64,000 nt of DNA from Astrocystis sublimbata. Its lineage: Eukaryota; Ascomycota; Sordariomycetes; Xylariales; Xylariaceae. The stretch covers positions 124,001 to 188,000 of the forward strand of contig JAJNNY010000042.1 in assembly GCA_022453515.1 (NCBI GenBank), in the 5' to 3' direction. Shown here piece after piece: positions 10,260-21,273 of this stretch (the first letter of the stretch is position 1; each line of letters begins with the position of its first letter). The notes under the pieces are model-generated. The model made no database searches. It was not told the origin of the DNA and was given only the letters and a program-made list of their open reading frames with translations. Position numbers and translations under genes: made by a program.

Positions 10260-13200
10260 ATGGAGTCCCATTCGCCCAAGCGGCGGAAGCTGGATCATAG
10301 CCATGGCGGGCCGACCTTCCAAAGCGCCGCATCGTCGTCCATGGGCGCCTCGGGCTCGAGTACCTTCGTGCTGGAAACCGACGAGCTACTGAGCGAGGTC
10401 AAGCTGGACTACTCCAGCGCCTTTCCCGCACTCGACCAGACCCTGCGCCAGCTGAAAGACGCCATCGAAGGGCTAGAGCAGTACGGTCCCATTCCTATCG
10501 ACGAAGCAACCACACGCTGGGAAAAGACAAGTCGCACAGCTATCCCCTACCCAGATCCGAAGCCCGCGAGAGGCTGCCCGTACAAGGTCTCCTTCGAGAA
10601 GCCCACCCACATCAACGTGGTCGGGTCCTATGCCTCGCAGACCATGACCAAGTCGCAGTCCAGCTTTGCTGTTGACATGATCGCCGTCATGCCCGCCACT
10701 CTTTTCTCCGAGAAGGACTACCGCGACTATCGCTACTTTTACAAGAGAGCCTTCTTCTTGGCTTGCATCACTGATGCCCTGCGCAACAACTTTTCCGACT
10801 TGGACTTTGTATACACAACTCTCAACGGCAATGCCCTGCTCCCCATTCTTGTTGCTCGACCGCAGGACAAGGCTCTGAAGGGGAAGAAAGAGCCTAGCAC
10901 CAAAGCGAGCTACGAGATCAGAATTATACCCAACGCACCCGAAGGCTATTTCCCTGCGACGAAGCTGTCCGCGACCAGTAACGCCATCCGCCGGAATGGG
11001 CCGGGGGAGACCAGCGACAACAAGACACCGACCCCTTTTTACAACAACACCCTGAAAGCCGAGAGCCAGTTCGTCCCGTACTTGAAGTTGCTTCATCGCG
11101 CATCGAGCACTTGCGCCTCCTTCAAGGATGCTTGCATACTCGGCCGTACCTGGCTCCAACAACGCGGGTTTGGGGGCGACGTCGCCGAAGGCGGCTTTGG
11201 TCACTTTCACTGGGCGGTATTGATGGCACTTTTGCTCCAGACCGGCGGAAGAAAGGATGAACCAATTCTCTCATCCTCGCTCCACGCCTCGCAGCTGTTT
11301 AAGGCGACTGTGCAGTATCTCGCATCATCAAACTTGCATAAGAAGGCTGTGATCCTCGGGTCATCTCCTGCTGCGCCGGAGACCCTACGCCAATCCGGTC
11401 CGGTCCTCTACGACTCAGCTCGAGATGTGAATGTCTTGTTCAACATGACATCTTGGTCTGCCTTTATGCTAAACGAACATGCAAAGCTGTCGCTATCTGC
11501 CATGAACGACCCACAAGTGGAGCTATTTGATTCGCTATTTATAACTAAAGTCAACCAACCACTGCAGATGTTCGATTTGTTCATCAACATCAATATCCCT
11601 TCCAATGCCTCGCAAAAGTCGTCTATTGCCACTGATGGAAGAGGGTCGAAAGTGGACTTTGCTGAGGACGTATACCGGACACTGAAGAAGGCGCTTGGCG
11701 AGCGAGCAAAATTAATTAACATTCAGCTACCAAAGTCCACAGCTCGGAAAGCCACGTCCTCGGCCGCAAAAGCAAAGACGGAAACCCTCTCCGTTGGAAT
11801 TATGTGCGACCCCGCCAAAGCCTCCCAAGGCCGAGAGTTCGGGCCACTATATGAGAATAAAAAAGACGCGGCCAAGTTCAGGGATTTCTGGGGTGATATT
11901 GCCGAACTCTGGCAGTTTCCCTCTGGTGAGATTGTAGAATCTGTCAATTGGAACGAATTCACCCCGCTGGGTTATTTTGGTGTCTGTCAGGCTATCATCA
12001 CTTATATCTTGAAGTCGCGACTGAAGCTGACGGAAGGTGACCTTGTATTTCATGGTCAAGAGTTCTCCAACATCATTCCACTATCTCCAACGGACAAGGC
12101 AAGCTTCGATACTGCCAAGGCCGCGTTCTCTGTGTTCGAGAAGGATGTGCGAGATTTGGAAGACCTGCCACTGTCTGTGAAGCAGATTGCAGCCATCGGC
12201 CCAGAGACGAGATACGCGTCCTTGCACGCCCCAACTCCTAACCAGCGAAAACAAGGCACGACTCCAATTGCCGCCATGCTGTCACTTGAAGCGTCAGGGA
12301 AATGGCCAGAAAATATTGCCTCAATACAACGAGCGAAGATAGCATTACTCCTGCAAATTGGTCGTTCACTTGAGGAAGCCAAACCGAAGATCGAAACACA
12401 TTTGGGACTAGAGGATGCAGAACGCGAGACCGAGAACCTAGCATTTCTGGATATTGTATACGACAACGGGTTTTCGTTTCGTCTCCGCGTACATAGCGAT
12501 CAAGAAGAGACTCTGCTTGATAGACAAACCAAAGACCAGACTCTGGATCGACATGCTCGTACTGAAGCGGCAGCGTTGCTGTCATCTGCGAGGTGGAGAA
12601 GCACGATTCTTCCGCTTCACAACCAGACCGTTTCGACATATTGCACCCGCTTCCCTGCATTGTCATCCTCAATACGTCTCACGAAGCACTGGTTTAATGC
12701 CCACCGACTTGGCAACTACTTAAATGAGCCGCTCATTGAGCTTTTCGTCCTACAAGCCTTCTTGCAGCCTCACCCATTCCCTATGCCCTCATCCACTACG
12801 ACAGGCTTCCTACGGACCCTTCTACTGCTTGCGTCATACGATTGGCGTGAAGAGCCCATGATCGTCGACCCTGCAGACACCCTGTCTACCGCCCAACGCA
12901 TTGACATCTCAACACGACTAGAAGCCTGGAGGAAGATCGACACGAACATGAACCGTACAACCCTCTTCGTCGCAACAGCTTTCGATACTACAGGCATAGC
13001 CTACACGCAAAATATCCCCAGAGTCGTCGCCACACGCATGACAGCGCTAGCTCGATCAGCCTCCAAGGCCGCCAAAGACAAAGGTGTCCAGCTCGACCCT
13101 CGCACACTCTTCCATTCCGGCCTCCGCGACTACGATGTCGTGATCCACCTCTCGTCTAAGGCGATCAAGGGCGTCCTTCGCGATGACGGCACCAAGCACT

Positions 13201-13547
13201 CACGCTTCAAGAACCTTGACGAGACTGGTGGGTCTGGCGCTCTCCCACTACCAGAGGCGCCCGTCACGGCGCTCCTGAGGAGGCTAAACGCGCTCTACGC
13301 GGCCCCGTTGCTGTTCTTTCATGGTGGGAGCGAGGATAACGCGATAGCGGCGCTGTGGAACCCGCAGCTGCATGCAAGGGGGTTCAGTGCGAATATGCCG
13401 TCCTCGTTCAAACCTCAGTCTAAATCTGCAGGAGGGGATGGTAATGGAGAGGATAAGGAGAAGTATGAGTTGAACAAGGAGGCGGTCCTCGCGGAGATTG
13501 CGAGGATTGGGGGCGATTTGGTGGAGAAGATTGATGTGAAGAAATAA
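10260..13547 (+). CDS. UTP22: U3 snoRNP / SSU processome component Utp22 (Nrap family)
   Basis: One intronless frame of 1095 residues. It belongs to the Nrap/Utp22 family, a nucleolar scaffold of the UTP-C subcomplex (with Rrp7) needed for early 18S rRNA processing; the fold is built from inactive nucleotidyltransferase/PAP-like modules. Recognisable segments are YKVSFEKPTHINVVGSYA near the N terminus, then FAVDMIAVMP and YRYFYKRAFFLACI; a late module has the motif FRLRVHSDQEE. The start at 10260 is preferred over the in-frame ATG at 10161 because the protein then opens MESHSPKRRKLDH, with a basic nuclear signal, as in relatives. The upstream 33 codons look like leader. The length of about 1.1 kb codons is normal for the family. 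The next genes are unrelated. Confidence 0.93.
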   Translation: MESHSPKRRKLDHSHGGPTFQSAASSSMGASGSSTFVLETDELLSEVKLDYSSAFPALDQTLRQLKDAIEGLEQYGPIPIDEATTRWEKTSRTAIPYPDPKPARGCPYKVSFEKPTHINVVGSYASQTMTKSQSSFAVDMIAVMPATLFSEKDYRDYRYFYKRAFFLACITDALRNNFSDLDFVYTTLNGNALLPILVARPQDKALKGKKEPSTKASYEIRIIPNAPEGYFPATKLSATSNAIRRNGPGETSDNKTPTPFYNNTLKAESQFVPYLKLLHRASSTCASFKDACILGRTWLQQRGFGGDVAEGGFGHFHWAVLMALLLQTGGRKDEPILSSSLHASQLFKATVQYLASSNLHKKAVILGSSPAAPETLRQSGPVLYDSARDVNVLFNMTSWSAFMLNEHAKLSLSAMNDPQVELFDSLFITKVNQPLQMFDLFININIPSNASQKSSIATDGRGSKVDFAEDVYRTLKKALGERAKLINIQLPKSTARKATSSAAKAKTETLSVGIMCDPAKASQGREFGPLYENKKDAAKFRDFWGDIAELWQFPSGEIVESVNWNEFTPLGYFGVCQAIITYILKSRLKLTEGDLVFHGQEFSNIIPLSPTDKASFDTAKAAFSVFEKDVRDLEDLPLSVKQIAAIGPETRYASLHAPTPNQRKQGTTPIAAMLSLEASGKWPENIASIQRAKIALLLQIGRSLEEAKPKIETHLGLEDAERETENLAFLDIVYDNGFSFRLRVHSDQEETLLDRQTKDQTLDRHARTEAAALLSSARWRSTILPLHNQTVSTYCTRFPALSSSIRLTKHWFNAHRLGNYLNEPLIELFVLQAFLQPHPFPMPSSTTTGFLRTLLLLASYDWREEPMIVDPADTLSTAQRIDISTRLEAWRKIDTNMNRTTLFVATAFDTTGIAYTQNIPRVVATRMTALARSASKAAKDKGVQLDPRTLFHSGLRDYDVVIHLSSKAIKGVLRDDGTKHSRFKNLDETGGSGALPLPEAPVTALLRRLNALYAAPLLFFHGGSEDNAIAALWNPQLHARGFSANMPSSFKPQSKSAGGDGNGEDKEKYELNKEAVLAEIARIGGDLVEKIDVKK

Positions 13548-14175
13548 TTCAAATTAGTATATAGTAGGATACATAGTAAATAAGAAATTCGAAGGATGTT
13601 GTAATGATCAGTGCGAAAGATGTGGATTGAGTCATAGGAAGTCCCTGAGATGGGTCGACGGAATCCAGTGAGAAAGAACACTGGATGCTTTATGCTTTGT
13701 AGACATACGCCTAGTGCGATACATCATGCTTGAGAATCAGATACATAGGCCTATACACTCGCTTGCCTCCGTTAACGATTTCATAGAGGTAAAAATTAGT
13801 CCTATTGCGGGTTTGGATCTACTGTCAACGAGAGGTCTGTATCATATCTGAATACTTATATTGATTGCGGGGGTAACAAACGACTTGATACATGAGAGAT
13901 GTCTAGACCTGCATAATAGGCCTACTGGCTTGTCGTTTCGTAACAGTATATATACGCGTATTATGTACCCAGTATCCCATATGGATGGCAACATTAATGT
14001 GCCGCCTGTCCTGGAGGGAAGAGACAGGGGTCGTGACAGCCACTAGTTCCGGAGTGGCATTGTAACTAAGATAACCTTAATTAAGAGGAAGCAATGACAA
14101 TATTTCGATCTGTCAATTCTAGTATGTAGTGACTAGGAAAACACTCGAAGACGTGATGCATTACTGACCGTCAGG
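13548..14175. other. Intergenic, no gene recognised
   Basis: Holds the UTP22 3' flank and the region after the M20-like frame. Nothing else supported. Confidence 0.55.
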
Positions 14176-15003
14176 TCAAGTCAGATATGACAATGCTGCC
14201 AGAAACATGGCTTGGATTTGGGGCAGACCGTCAAGAATGGCCTCTTCGGCAGCTTCATCGCATCTCTCGACTGCAGTTCCCCTATCGAACAAGATCATCT
14301 GAGGGGTGTCATGAGGTAAAGTTAGACTAGGAAAAGCCAAGTCTTTGCTCCTAAATAGCTGGTACATCTCCTCCTCGTCGGGCGCGCCAAATTGGTCAAC
14401 AAAGAAACCCTGAAGCTCTTCTGTGACGAGGGAGGAGTCAGCCGCAGACTCGCCAGGCCCCGCACGGATGGCAATGTATAGATTCCGCCGGTGATTGACG
14501 TGCCGTGCTAGGATAATGTCTGGCTTCGGGATAGGGTCGTAAGATTCGTCCAGCATTGCCGAATCACCAACTCCATCCTCTCCATTCGGCTGGAACACAC
14601 AGATGAGCGTTCCGGACCAGCTTGGACAGGTGTTCGCGAGCAGCGAGGCCACTGCCAACAGAGATGCGATTTGCATGTCGTATTCGCGAGCATGCGTGAC
14701 GGGCCTCTCACTGACTTCAGGACCGTCGAATATAGCCTGACTCGCAGACGGGTCGCCAGCGTCCTCGGGTATGGGCACGGCGTCCATGTCCGCGCGCAGC
14801 ATAAGTGTAGGGCCGTCGCCGTTGCGATAGACGCCGACGACGCGATGAAGACCGATGTCTCTCTCCATCTTGAAACCTAGAGTCACTAGGTGATTACAGA
14901 CGATACCTACGATCCGGCTCTCATCAGTGCCGGGCTTGGAGTGGTTGTGTATGTCCTTGTAGATCTCTTCGAATCGTTCAAGATTAGGCTGGTTGTGGGT
15001 CAT
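14176..15003 (-). CDS. Degenerate M20-family amidohydrolase, shortened and probably inactive
   Basis: One uninterrupted frame of 275 residues. Residues ~40-185 align by eye with the catalytic domain of M20D amidohydrolases (hippurate/IAA-amino acid hydrolase type): RVVGVYRNGDGPTLMLRADM, IASLLAVASLLA, WSGTLICVFQP and PDIILARHV. The metal-binding signature, normally HxCGHDxH, reads THAREYDMQ (103-111): the Cys and two His that bind the metals are replaced. The normal PAEE after FQ is NGED. The dimerisation (lid) domain is absent; the chain jumps to a poorly conserved C-terminal part. Family members have about 420-450 residues. The frame is still open, so this is either a recent pseudogene or a pseudoenzyme. 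The neighbouring amidase is also broken. Start taken at the first ATG of the frame. Confidence 0.7.
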   Translation of the reverse strand: MTHNQPNLERFEEIYKDIHNHSKPGTDESRIVGIVCNHLVTLGFKMERDIGLHRVVGVYRNGDGPTLMLRADMDAVPIPEDAGDPSASQAIFDGPEVSERPVTHAREYDMQIASLLAVASLLANTCPSWSGTLICVFQPNGEDGVGDSAMLDESYDPIPKPDIILARHVNHRRNLYIAIRAGPGESAADSSLVTEELQGFFVDQFGAPDEEEMYQLFRSKDLAFPSLTLPHDTPQMILFDRGTAVERCDEAAEEAILDGLPQIQAMFLAALSYLT

Positions 15004-15547
15004 GATGTCACGAAGGTCATCAAGTGATCTCCGCCCTCCGGGCTTTGTGTAGACATGATTATTCGGGTGATGTAAATAGACTGACTTCCGAGGAATTTAC
15101 GGCTACTGGAATGACAAGCGTAGGGTTGGAAAACGATGGACTGAGTGATTGACCACGAGCGGTGGGAGTGTATTTAAGTGAAGGGTAATTAATTGTATGC
15201 TCTTCAAACTTGGAACAAGTTGTAATCGGATGCTAGAACATTTTGCGCTCAATCGGCTTGGACGGCAGTACCATCCCCATGTGTGACGAAGAGTTCCGTT
15301 ATGAATGTCTGTGTTCTATTCCACTATTACTAATTACTCATCTTCGAGTCCTAAGGTCCATTGCTTACTTTTTACCCTGGATGGTTGAGTATCCCTTGTG
15401 TGTTGATAGCCATTCGTTATCCTACTTCTATTGATGAGACAATCCCTTGCTTGCGTGCGACAGCACAGCCGGAAGCTTCAACCCCCCTTTCCCCTGACAG
15501 TCAATATCAAACACTTGACTGGTTCAATGCTCTAGATACGATCTTTT
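15004..15547. other. Intergenic between two decayed hydrolase genes
   Basis: Promoter side of the M20-like frame. It may also contain the unrecognisable 5' end of the amidase pseudogene (around 15450-15540 a DWFNALD-like stretch can be read). Confidence 0.45.
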
Positions 15548-16990
15548 GGTCTCCCAGTCACTTTCAGGGCCCTCGCCTTCAAGAACACGTTTGCGAAGCA
15601 AAATGCTTACATTGTTCAGAAGGTCTGGGCGCGTCTTTGCGTTACACCTTGCACTGCTAAATAGTGGCAGCTTCTTGATGCTGGCATGATACTTCTTGGC
15701 ACATCTGATCTCTCAGTGAGGAATGTATCATTGGAAAAAGACCATGTAAATTACTGACATGGATGTTAGGAACTTGCCAATGCGAGAAGCAGCCAGATAT
15801 GAGGCGGGTGGTCTACCCTAGGAAGGTATCCAGGCCCTCATATCCTATCTATCAGGCTCAAACTAAGCTATTAGACAAATCCAATCACCTTACGTTATTG
15901 GCGGAGTAGACCCGGCCGACACATCTCTAGACCATAGCGTAAGTGTATTCCATCCTCATCTTGATGACTAGGAACACGTGTTAACAGAGTACTTGCATAG
16001 AATCCAGCAGGTTCTTCATCTGGTAGCGCTGTTTCTGTAGCAGCAAGCATGGTTCCCATCGCAGTGGTAACTGAATGTGACGGTTCCATCATGATGCCGG
16101 CCGACAGAGCATCCCTATTTTCGGTCCGACTATCTCCTGCCCCTGAATTGACTTCTGGTGTGTTGAGGTACAACAGACTCGGAGATTCGGTAGGATAGAT
16201 GGTGAAAGGGGCAGAAGATACCGCTTTCATCCTCAACATCGTTCTTGACAATAACGACTATACAAAAACTTGCACCAATTCTTCAAAGGCCTTAGAATTG
16301 GGTTTCTGGACTCGATGAAATGGCAAGCAGGTACCGTTATTGTCAAACCCAACGAATATTATAATGAGCAGCTCGTACGTCTGCCATTTACTCACACATT
16401 GTTTACAACGACAGCTTCATGATTTAATCATACAATCTAGATGTCTGAGTTCAACGACATGTTGTCGAAACTCGAGTCTGCAGGAGCCATTATCCACTGT
16501 GGTATTGACCTAAGACGATAGACGGCGGAAGATAATGACTGACCTGTCCAGAGCTCTGAGTTTTAAGTCTACATGAACAATAGATTCCTCCAAATCCGGA
16601 ATTATTGAAACTAATCGGTCATCGAGACAATGATTATGGTTTTGGTTTCGTGACAATTACAGAGGGCCTCTTCGAACCGCCAGTGCGAAGCATCCCTGAG
16701 CTCATTGCTTTTAACAATAAACACGCATACCGAGCGATGCCACACGGTAGGCAGGCAGTTCTCATAAAAAGTGACGGCGATACACTTGAATAGATGATGA
16801 TGTGTAATTAGATAACCCTGGTCAAGACACACTCGAAAAGACTGTCGCCAATATGAAGTCGCTCTCGACAGACTGTTCACGCTCTACTACCCTTTCTTAT
16901 GATCGTTGGAGCGAAGTGCTTGTCTTACCAACACAATTGGGGAGTTTCACTCATTGCATAGAATAATGACTGCATAGGCTATCTCGACCT
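15548..16990 (+). pseudogene. Amidase-signature family pseudogene (several frameshifts and stops)
   Basis: Reading all plus-strand frames shows amidase landmarks in the right order but in different frames with stops between. At 15548-15662 GLPVTFRALAFKNTF. At 15671-15729 LLDAGMILLGTSDLSV (the position of AGAIILGKTNLSE). At 16001-16170 NPAGSSSGSAVSVAA, then MVPIAVVTECDGSI, which is the Ser-rich amidase signature carrying the catalytic Ser region. At 16181-16254 GDSVG and AFILNIVLDN. At 16285-16381 KGLRIGFLDSMKW. At 16649-16793 VRSIPELIAFNNKHA. At 16903-16950 EVLVLPTQLGS. The family hydrolyses amide bonds by a Ser-cisSer-Lys triad. No continuous frame covers even half of it, and introns cannot account for all the breaks, so it is non-functional. 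The minus-strand frame at 15895-16251 is a shadow of it. Confidence 0.75.
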
Positions 16991-17825
16991 ACGGCCTTTT
17001 GGCGACAGCGTTTCCTTCCATTGCAGCGAACAACAGGGGCGAATCTGACTAAGAGCAGAACGTTTCGATACAGGAAGCTGCGGTGGGTGGTGGAGTTGCG
17101 AATATCGGCAATGATATCATTCCATACTCCCCACCCCTATTTATGGCCCTATTTATGGCTCAAGTTCACGTTCAGTCTCAGTGTTAGTCGTCGCGGGTTG
17201 GTATCGCAGCCCTCCCCTTTATCAGGCCCGTGGTAAGTGTCTTTATCAGACTGAGGCCGGTTATTGAATTTACCACTGCACCAGAAGATCTTTGATTATA
17301 GCACAAAAACTTGATCACGCCGTGACATAGAATAATTATAGGTTTAGATAAAAAATATAATTCTTTATATCAATTATGTAGGCCCTACTAGTTTTAGCTG
17401 CTTACATACTAAGTACCTCTGTAGTCCAGCTAAAACTCAAAGTAGCAAATACGCTAAGCCCAACTTGTGGCGCGCTACTGTAAGAACCTAAAGGTTGATT
17501 GTGATTGGTAAAATGTACCGTACTCGAACGTAGAACCGAACGATGGCATGCACCGACGTGGGTTCTGATCGTCAGTTTATCGTGTCTGCTCATTCACCGA
17601 CTTATCTTATTGCGACGGGCCGTTCCTTGTCCAGAACCCCCCTCCCGCCCGCGTCGTCTGCCTATAAACTTCAAACTTTTCAAACATTTCGCCCACCGTC
17701 CTCTGACCTGCGGCAATCATCTCGAAATATTCTACATGGCTGTTTAGAATACCAAATTCCTGCCTCGAAAGCTTGCTTTTCCGACGCTGCTGCGGCGAAG
17801 GAGCGTATCACGCGGTGGAGCCACC
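16991..17825. other. Intergenic, promoter side of the desaturase
   Basis: Contains a short AT-rich patch (about 17325-17400). No gene recognised. The bases just before 17826 give a good start context (CCACCATGG). Confidence 0.5.
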
Positions 17826-19602
17826 ATGGCGGGGGACAAATACCCGTCCATGTCCAGGAGGGAGATCGAGGGCCTGGTAGCTGATGGCCGCATGGTCTTC
17901 ATCCTCGACCAATATGTCATAAAGGCCGACGCCTGGGCACCTTACCACCCGGGCGGCGACAAGGCCATCCGCCACATGATTGGCCGCGATGCCACGGACG
18001 AGGTGACTGCGTAAGTCTACAGCCGTCCAAGCTGCGAATACTCGCCGCTAATCAAGTCGGTCGTGGCATAGACTTCACTCCGCCGAAGCGAGAGAGCGCA
18101 TGAACCGATATCGAATTGGAAAAGTCGAAGGAAGATGGACAAACTTCATTCCTCCCATTCAGGGAGGCAAGTTTAGGCCCTTGTCCGAGGCTGGGGAAGA
18201 CGTTTTCGACAATGGACCCGACAGTTCAGCCACTGCTTCCTCGTCCGTCTCGACCACCGCTTCTAGCGACGCTGGATCGCGCCCGCCATCCCCCGTATTT
18301 GACCGCGACAGCGATGTTGATGCTTCTTTGCGCAAGCGACCTGCGCCTGCTGGAGTATCCAGCGCCGCTTCTACCAACTCGGACTATTCTACCGATGCAA
18401 AAGACGACGGCATGTCGTTCCTCAACACTCTGACCCACGAGCAGATAGCCCTCGATCGAGAGAAGTACCCGCAAATCGACAATGCGACCCAAGACAACAT
18501 CGTCTCCAAGTACCGGGCGCTGCATCAGCGCATCAAGGACGAAGGTCTTTACCAGTGCAACTACTGGGCCTATGCAGTCGAGATCTTCCGCTATTCCCTC
18601 CTTGCTTCCGCGTCCTTCGTACTCCTGCGCTGGGGTTGGTATTTCGCCAGCGCCGTGTGTCTGGGCGCATTCTGGCACCAGCTCGTCTTCTCGGCCCATG
18701 ATGCCGGCCACATGGGCATTACGCACGACTTCCACACCGATTCCGTCTTTGGCATTATAATCGCCGACTTCTTGGGTGGCCTGTCTTTGGGCTGGTGGAA
18801 GCAGAACCACAATGTCCACCACGTGGTGACCAACTCGCCCGAGCACGATCCCGATATCGAGCACATGCCGTTCATGGCCGTCTCGCACCGGCTTCTGCAG
18901 TCCCTACGCTCGACGTACTACGACCGCATAATGGAATATGATGCCGTGGCCAAGGTCGCCATTAAAGTGCAGCACTACTCTTACTACATCCTGCTGTCTT
19001 TTGGTCGTCTCAATCTGTACCGGCTATCGTGGGCCTACCTCTTCCTGGGCCAGGGTCCCCGCAAGGGTCCGGCATGGTGGCACCGCTATCTCGAGATCGC
19101 GGGCCAAGCCTTCTTCTGGACTTGGTTTGGCTACGGCATCATGTACAAGGCCATTCCTACCAACTGGGATCGATTCGTGTTCTTCATGGTCTGCCACGTG
19201 GTCCCGATGCCCGTGCACGCGCAGATCTGCCTCTCGCACTTCGCCATGAGCACCTCCGACATGGGCCCGCAGGAGTCCTTCCCACAGAAGATGCTGCGCA
19301 CCACTATGGACATCGACTGCCCGCCCTGGCTAGATTTCTTCCACGGCGGACTACAGTTCCAGGTCATCCACCATCTCTACCCTCGCATCCCCCGCCACAA
19401 TTTGCGGAGGACGCAGAAGCTTGTGCAGGAGTTCTGCAACGAGGTGGGCATCCCCTATGCCCTGTATGGCTTTGTGGATGGCAATAAGATGGTGGTGGGC
19501 ACGCTCGCTGAGGTGTCGAGACAGGCCGCTATACTGGCCAAATGCCAGCAGGTCATTGCGGCGAGTAGTGATCCGTTGCATGGGCATGGGCATGAGAGCT
19601 GA
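17826..19602 (+). CDS. Cytochrome b5-fused sphingolipid delta-8 desaturase
   Basis: Two exons, 17826..18010 and 18072..19602, encode 571 residues. An N-terminal cytochrome b5 domain has the heme motif HPGGD (41-45) with a second ligand His at 64; the intron splits codon 62 inside it. A low-complexity Ser/Asp linker (about 110-170) follows. The membrane desaturase domain has three histidine boxes: HDAGH (271-275), HNVHH (308-312) and QVIHH (492-496). Gln replacing the first His of the third box is typical of front-end desaturases. Hydrophobic segments flank the boxes. The combination matches fungal delta-8 sphingolipid desaturases, which act in the ER on the long-chain base of ceramide on the way to glucosylceramide. 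A delta-6 fatty-acid desaturase is the alternative within the same family. Start context and b5 domain completeness support the chosen ATG. Confidence 0.9.
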
Positions 19603-20686
19603 TACACTGATGTGATTGCTATATTGTTACAATGCATATATATATATGTATATGATATGATACTCAAGATTTTGGCCTATGTGACACAGAAACCTTTGTT
19701 TTAATCGACAGCTAAGTGATACTGATTTGCGGTTGTCGACCACGCACTCCGATGTCACATTAGACTCAATTCCTGTTTGATTCAACGAGTGATATCACTG
19801 ACCTGATGTTAAGATTACAAAGCAGTGCTGGGTTCTTTCAAGCTTTTTTTGGCTTTGGGGGAGTCTAGATCAGCAAAGGGCCATAACTCCAACGTTGAGC
19901 ACTATCAAAGCAGATTCGATTTAAGGCCGAATGTAATATGTGATGCGGCCCGTCTGACACTGTGATACCATATTTGGCAGGGATCATGATGCTGTGATGA
20001 CATAGGTCGTAGTGTTACAGTAATTAAGTGCTTTACCACGAACGATGGAGTCCTCCATAAGGCTCGACTAGTCCCTTTTCCCTGGACCCCATTTCCTTTT
20101 TTGCTTTTCCAACTTCTGCAACGGGTACCGTTGGAGGTCTTGTTCAGCTGCTGTGCCGTAGACCGCAGAGACTATGATTGTGATTATGATCTTGATGACA
20201 CCCTTGCGGTACTTTTAGCTTGTCAGATGATCTAGAATTTCGTCACATATTATAATCTTACCCACCTTTCCCCCGTAGGTACCTTGCCCCGAATCCTTCC
20301 CGAGACATGCGAACGATGTTGAGTGCTGTGGGCTGACTTTTGGAGACTTGGGACACCCGATCCAGACTGTCGGGATTCGCTAATATGAGCAAAGCACTTT
20401 ATGGAAACGGGATCACTGGCTACAAGTACTGTATCCAAACGTTATGTACCCCAACTAGAGACGGGTGAGAACGGATCATGTGGACATGTGCAGTATGTTT
20501 GCTTGTTTCAAGCCTTGTAGGTACTGAGATAAGCTGCTTTCGAGTGTTTGTTTGTTTTGTTTCGTTGGTTGGTGCGTAATGTGTGAAGGCAAGCAAGGGA
20601 TGAACTAACCCCGAACGTAGTCCGGAGGGAAAAAGCAAAAAAGGGAAGAAAAGTTTGATTGTTTGGTACAAACAGGATTAGATCCT
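19603..20686. other. Intergenic
   Basis: No recognised coding or RNA gene. The right end leads into the promoter of the small gene at 20924. Confidence 0.5.
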
Positions 20687-20694
20687 TATAAATA
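20687..20694 (+). promoter_or_regulatory. TATA box of the small SMP-like gene
   Basis: TATAAATA about 240 bases before the chosen ATG at 20924; the leader between has CT-rich stretches. A transcript starting shortly after it would have a 5' UTR of about 200 bases. Confidence 0.4.
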
Positions 20695-20923
20695 AACGAG
20701 GCCAGGAACGCAGTATATACGTAGGTTGAACCCTTCGAAAGCATCAAGCAACTTTCATGATCCATTATCATCTCAGTTATCTACCTGTCTTTTGAAGTCT
20801 GCGAACTATTGAATCTACTGCTACATTCCCCGGCATCTGTAAGACAGTATATAGTTATTGTCCGATTCATACATTGCAGTCCCACTAGCCCGAGCAGGTT
20901 ATCCCTCGGCCGTTAAAGCTAAG

Positions 20924-21273
20924 ATGACTCGGAAGATACGGAAAATGGATGCCAAAGATGCCGAGCGGATAGCCAGATCTCGAGGCGTAAATGTAAGACA
21001 GACGAGACAAGACACTTCCCATCCTAACTCACACAATCTACGGTTATCACCCTGGATTCTGGATTCTGGAACCTGCGATGCTGACTTTCTTTTCTGTAGG
21101 ATTCCTTCTCCAGACGGGCCACGATATCAGCTCGAAACAACTACCAGACGTCCCAGAACAACGAACAAGCACATAGCAGCGGCAGCGGCAGCGGCAGCGG
21201 CGGCGCTTCGGAATCACAAAATAAGGACGAGAAGAAATCAAGCAAGTCGGAAAAGGGTCAAGACTCCCGTTGA
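20924..21273 (+). CDS. Small SMP-like (seed maturation protein-like) hydrophilic protein
   Basis: Exons 20924..20992 and 21100..21273, with a GTAAGA donor and TAG acceptor, give 80 residues. The first exon reads MDAKDAERIARSRGVN; the second opens SFSRRATISARNNYQ and ends in a Ser-Gly repeat and a Lys/Ser-rich tail. The layout (DASRIQS-like segment, then GSFAARAQ-like segment, then Gly/Ser and Lys tail) resembles the small fungal SMP-domain proteins related to plant seed maturation proteins, thought to act as hydrophilic stress protectants. The Gly-Ser part is written by an AGCGGC microsatellite (21176-21202). A single frame running on from 20858 through the intron gives a poly-Ala product instead; I prefer the spliced form because it gives family resemblance. 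Function is inferred only from resemblance. Confidence 0.5.

Noticed and set aside
15895..16251. 118-codon minus-strand frame as a gene
   Set aside because: It covers the amidase-signature part of the plus-strand pseudogene; the plus-strand reading has the family motif.
18226..18888. 220-codon minus-strand frame inside the desaturase
   Set aside because: Antisense shadow of a clearly conserved gene.
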